From contig JACVVK020000291.1 of the NCBI GenBank assembly GCA_018292915.2, positions 560,001 through 624,000 of the forward strand: 64,000 nucleotides of DNA, given 5' to 3'. Under the pieces are notes generated by a model. It was not told the origin of the DNA. It was given only the letters and a program-made list of their open reading frames with translations, and made no database searches. How positions within the stretch are numbered: the stretch's first letter is position 1; every line of letters begins with the position of its first letter. A program made the translations under genes and the position numbers. Below, piece after piece: positions 58,168 to 64,000 of the stretch. Source of the stretch: Batillaria attramentaria (Eukaryota; Mollusca; Gastropoda; Batillariidae).

Positions 58168-61100
58168 AGTGTAACGACTAATGTCAAAAACGCACACTGA
58201 GAGCTCAACAAACGTTTACATCACACAATGTGTACATTCCATGCGTTTGAACTGACAGAGAGAAATGACAAGTCCAGATGAGCACAAGGACCAGTTTATT
58301 TCTCACCAATGTTTACATTGTAGGAAGGCCTCCAGTGCCACAGTGTTTGACCAACAAAACGCTGAATGAAGTAACTCTTATCTAGAAAGTGATCTATGTG
58401 CCTCTAATTTAAAAAGGAGTGAAAACGAGGTAACACACGAAATTGTCTTGGATCTCACTACAACCAGCTTATTTTCCAAACAGGTTATGGGGCGTTTTTC
58501 TTAAAGTGGCATGTGCTAAGATTCTACGCTCACAGGTCAACCTATACTGATCAGGAAGACAGGCACATAATAATGTTCGGGGACCGCATGTAAAAGTCGG
58601 GGTTAGGGAGTTTAGCCCCGGGTTAGAGTCCAACCTCGAACTAAACTAGCTCTAGGGTAAAATTTTCTGTTGTTTTTTGCTTTACATCAGGAAGCAGGTC
58701 CATTCCAGCAAGGTGCCTATGCCGTTATAACAGGATTTTTGTCTTTCTTTCTTTGCTTCCTTTTTTATTTCATTTTGTTTTGGGGTTTCTTTTGTCCCAG
58801 TATGGATTAGACCTGTAGCCATGGGTTAAATTAATCTTGAGTTTTACATATGGGCCCTAATGGGTGCAAAATCCGACGATCCGCAGACCCAACAGTAACA
58901 GTGTCTGCGCAAAACACTTTTTGACTCGCATGTTGGGGCGGCCGCTGGTCTAGTGGTTAAGAGACTTGTCACCAATGCGAGAGGTTTTTTCCTTCTCGTG
59001 TGTGGCACCCTTCATTCAGGCCGATCATCACGGGTTCTCTCCGGGTACTCCGGCTTCCTCCCCCCTCTGCTTTGGAAATGTTCAGCCCACCAAATTTGAA
59101 AAATAAATGCAATTCCAAATTCCGAAATATAAATAGCTGAGCTGACCCTTCGCACCATGTGATTGTAACGTGTTTATGTCCAGTGTGTGAGAGAATGCGT
59201 GCAATTCACATGAGCGTGCACGTTGGGTTCAGTTCGCGGCGCTTTCAGCTGATTCACGAAAAATTGGGTAAAGCGCCTATACAATACCCATTATTATTAT
59301 TATTATTGTGTGTAACAAAGTGGGTACATGTCAAATTATAGTCCCTCGTTCCTGCTCCTTTACCAGTCACAGCATCAAATGAAACAGTCTGTTTCTGGAC
59401 TGTATACACACGAATGACATGAACCGGTTATTAAAGGTTCTGGAAATTAAAAATTCAACCTTTTGTTGCTTGAGCCTCTTTAAACATGAGATACAATTAA
59501 CCTATCAGGGAGAAAATTAGACACTGCCCATCTGAACAAAAAAAAAAAGAAAAAAAAAGAAGCTATGATATGGGGGAGCCTGAGTGGTATGGAGTACTCC
59601 ACAGGCCCATGAATTTTTTAATGTACTCTGAGAAGTTGGTGACCATTATGGTCAACATGTATATGCATCAACTCATTATACATGTATACATATACAATCA
59701 ACTTACAAATATAATCTGGTTCATGCTACAAAAAAGTCAGTCAATGTCAAACAAACCATCATTTACCAGTACGACAAAGTCTACATCAACAATAAGAACA
59801 GAAAGAAAAAGAAAAAGAAAAAACAACAACAACAAAAAAAAACCAACAACAGACATAATGTTAATTCATTCACTACAATATAAACATGGCACACACACAT
59901 AAATTATGTAAGAGAAAAATCAGATCCAGTTTCCTTCTTTTCATACCTAAGCTTATTCTTGTCTATGTACATGTATCTAACTTGTCCAAAATCTTGAACA
60001 CAAACTGATCATTATAGGTCAAGTACACTATTGCATAATTACCAAATGCATCCTATGCACTGCTATTGCTTGTGAAAAAAGAACCAAAAAAACCCCAAAC
60101 AACAACAAACTATCAATAGAATGAAACACACACTCACACACACACTCAACAGACATGTCTCCAAGACTGCATGAATTTGCAAATATTTATGCAGGACTGT
60201 GAACAGGTAAAGAGAGATAATGATGCAACACGGCGCGTTCTTGACATGTGACCTTACGACACACAAAATACGCTAGCAATATGGTAAAGTTTATTGTTAA
60301 TTAATTTGCATGTACTTCAAAACCATTCACGATGTCACATACTTTCACAGTACTTTGTACTGTTCATAATTCTACAATACATGTAAACACTCCATCATTC
60401 AAAAGACAGGTTAACCAGATGCACGTATGCATGGATGAGTGTAAATTAAGCTTGGTCCGAAGCACCGAAAGAAATTCAGCCAAATTAAAAATAATGGAAG
60501 AAAGGTGGGTCCAGGGCAGTGCACAATCACAACACATTCCTCCATGACGAAGTTCATTATTTTAATGAAATATGTGTCAAAATACACATATTAAACTAAA
60601 GTATATGAAAAGGACAAACAGCTCAATAAAAAAAAAAAGACCAGAAAAAGAGGATATGCCTGTCCATCCCAAATCTGCAGGTATGTTGGACAATTACCTT
60701 CAATGTTAAACACTCGCACCTGTAAGTAGCTGGGCCAGCCACCACAAACGATGAGCAAAATATCCACAGCAATATTGAAAGTTGACATGATCAACATAAT
60801 AACTATGCCTAGCAAAGACACAATGTTAACAGCTTGCATCAGGTACGCTTATAATGGTCCATAATTATTCCTACAGGTTCACCCACCAAAACAAGGTGAA
60901 CAACCGGAAACATCCCCCCCCCCCCCCCAAGTCAAAACAAAAAAAAAATCCCCAAAGGAAGAACCCCCCCCCCCCCCCCCAAAAAAAAAAAAAAAAAAAA
61001 ACAACACCAAAAAACCAAACAACCCCAACAACAACAACAAATAGCCAAAGAACAAAACAAAAACAACCCAAGATTACCCCCAAGCCCCCACCCCCTCCCC

Positions 61101-61753
61101 CAACAGAAAAAAAGAAGAAAAAAGAGGAAAGAAACACAAAGAAAACAAGAAAGGAAGAAGAAAAAGAGGAAAAACCTGCATAACAAAACAGTGGAACATG
61201 ACCAGATTGACTACACTGTCATGATTCTGTGAACTCACAAGTGATATGCAACATCAACCAGGAACATGACAAGGGAAGGGAAAGTAGTGCCAAGTCCCAC
61301 CCGCCAATCAAAATACGTGTACGGTCACCAGTGAGTACGTACAAACGCGTGCAAAACACAAACACACGCCGTCACAACCACGCAACAACATGAAATCTGA
61401 AAAACTGCACATAAACATTAAACATACCAACATTGTGCATTTTGTCTCTGTTAAGCCTGCATTGTTTCTGATGGTTTTGATTTTACATGTGCGCTTATGA
61501 TTATCTGTTGAATTTGTCGTCAGATGAATTGCATGCATATTTCATCAAGGTTTGGGTGGGGGTGGGGGGGGGGGGGTGGGTTGGAGAACTGGACAACCAC
61601 ACCATCAAGCCTCTTCCCCAAATAGTTTAGGAAGAGACCATCATTACAGTAGCTGTCCAAGAGGTGGCTTATCTAGCAGCAGGGAGAACAGCGCATCAGC
61701 AAATCTAAAGAAAATCACACACTACACAATGTCCCTCACTTCACAACACATCC
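58168..61753. other. Region between the NWD and TXNRD 3' ends
   Basis: Outside the SINE-B copy it is AT-rich with A and C homopolymer runs (60916-61110). No exon was recognised. AATAAA on the minus strand near 60290 could end the TXNRD transcript; this is a guess from position only. Confidence 0.4.
58936..59307 (+). mobile_element. tRNA-derived SINE-B with LINE-like tail
   Basis: Full-length except for a deletion over the B-box. It ends GTAAAGCGCCTATACAATAC plus (ATT)n, the same type of tail as the local LINE fragments. Confidence 0.82.
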
Positions 61754-61761
61754 ATCTCAAC

Positions 61762-62064
61762 CATAGACCTAAAAAAAGATAGACCCTCTGCGGTGCTGGA
61801 AGTGTGACGCTGCCGCGCGCCATGTTGCGAGTACCTGGAAGTGCCAGACGCTATCAGCTGTTTACATAGCGCGCATAGCATTGGTCCGCTTCATCTTATG
61901 TCACATTTCTGATGACGTCTTTCTAAAGAACTTTGTATTTCGAACGAGGCGTCCTGTACACAGAGCCTCTGAGTTCTGGTATTCGCAAGATGGCCGCGAT
62001 AGCGACACTCGCAAGCAGCGGTGGCAGCGTGTGGCGGTGGGTCTATCTTTTTTTTAGGTCTGTG
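61762..62064. mobile_element. MITE 4, hAT-type
   Basis: Inverted ends of about 26 bp (containing AGACCTAAAAAAAGATAGAC) and a perfect 8-bp duplication ATCTCAAC at 61754-61761 and 62065-62072. An 8-bp duplication with CA...TG ends is typical of hAT elements. It sits downstream of the TXNRD stop and may be inside its 3' UTR. Confidence 0.85.
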
Positions 62065-62369
62065 ATCTCAACGTGTCCTTGCATTGAACAACCTGGCCAC
62101 AAGTGTCTCTTAGGTTAGGTCAGGCAGGTCAGTTATTATTTTTACACATGTAATTTTTCCTTTCTTTCAAAATGGACTCTTTTTCCCTGTCAAGTCACCA
62201 CGTCATTTTTGTCATAGAGTCAAAGGAAAACTGAATGTCAGACTGAAAGAGGCAAAACTGACAACTTGGTAATGTCTGCTAGGTAAGCCACCCCCAAGGT
62301 TTCTCCACAGATCAGCAAATCATTGAAAATACAGCATCTCTGAGTCCCTCTGGCAAAGCAGTGACACCA

Positions 62370-62379
<10 letters not shown>

Positions 62380-62456
<77 letters not shown>
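62380..62456. repeat. CA microsatellite in the TXNRD 3' region
   Basis: CT then about 36 CA units, 60 bp past the selenoprotein stop codon on the minus strand. Confidence 0.94.
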
Positions 62457-62458
<2 letters not shown>

Positions 62459-62516
62459 GAGCCAACAGAAGCCCAAGCCAGAGAGAGGCGCGGAGGGCAC
62501 CTGACAGAGATGTGAC

Positions 62517-63838
<1,322 letters not shown>

Positions 63839-64000
63839 TTAAAAAAAGCAAAGAAAAAAGTGAAGAACACTAAGAACTTGCCAGTATTATCCATAATTTC
63901 TGTGCTGTCCATACAGGAACAGCGCCCTAAGCTTAAAGAAAGCCTTGTTTCTCTAATACGACAGGCCGTAAAGTTACAAACACCATCGCAGTGCCTCAAT

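Noticed and set aside
60591..60839. Minus-strand frame with hydrophobic stretches resembling membrane segments
   Set aside because: No family recognised, no matching splice partners, and it lies in the AT-rich region that may be TXNRD 3' UTR.
61933..62118. ATG frame starting MAAIATLASSGG in CpG-rich DNA, looking like a gene start
   Set aside because: It falls inside the hAT-type MITE and runs through the inverted terminal repeat.
62200..62340. Candidate SECIS on the minus strand (ATGAT...AAA...AGAC near 62310-62265; another ATGAC near 62200)
   Set aside because: Helices next to the would-be core do not pair convincingly by eye. A SECIS must exist if the UGA is recoded, but I cannot place it.

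Overview
The window is eukaryotic nuclear DNA and most likely comes from a gastropod mollusc or another lophotrochozoan. The evidence is short phase-consistent exons with GT/AG borders, very dense CA/GT microsatellites, many tRNA-derived SINEs, and LINE tails ending in ATT repeats. The phylum is inferred from this repeat style; the species cannot be named from the sequence alone.

Three protein-coding genes can be assembled exon by exon. (1) Positions 2839-12762, plus strand: a CALHM-family large-pore channel gene with 11 coding exons (1701 nt, 566 residues). After the four membrane segments it has a cysteine-rich juxtamembrane segment and then four consecutive exons of exactly 180 nt, each coding one copy of a 60-residue helical, SAM-like repeat. 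(2) Positions 17115-56173, plus strand: an NWD1-like STAND/NLR-type gene with 32 coding exons (5430 nt, 1809 residues). It codes a predicted N-myristoylation signal, a proline-rich linker, a DUF4062-like region, a NACHT NTPase, a winged-helix/helical region, WD repeats and an acidic tail. (3) Positions 62517-63835, minus strand: the last three coding exons of a thioredoxin reductase family gene that continues beyond the window. Its C-terminus is Gly-Cys-UGA-Gly-stop, so it is a predicted selenoprotein. Genes 2 and 3 lie tail to tail. A tRNA-Pro(TGG) gene sits antisense in NWD intron 13. All exon phases close without a frameshift, which is the main support for models 1 and 2.

The introns and intergenic DNA are packed with mobile elements. 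A 3.3-kb RTE-like LINE with a perfect 12-bp target duplication lies in NWD intron 21. A 4.8-kb LINE in NWD intron 24 is on the minus strand, carries a signal-like 2A peptide at the start of ORF1, and sits between TC-repeat tracts. LINE 3' fragments occur at 18.1, 31.7, 40.7 and 56.2 kb; the last directly abuts and supplies the NWD stop codon. Three tRNA-derived SINE families are present, the commonest in more than 20 copies. MITEs with inverted repeats and target duplications occur at 0.4-1.0, 1.8, 19.6, 57.9 and 61.8 kb, one nested in another. Minisatellites of 17, 18, 23, 29, 47 and 68 bp fill several introns.

No CRISPR array, operon or bacterial feature is present. UTR limits, promoters and the SECIS element of the selenoprotein could not be fixed by eye.
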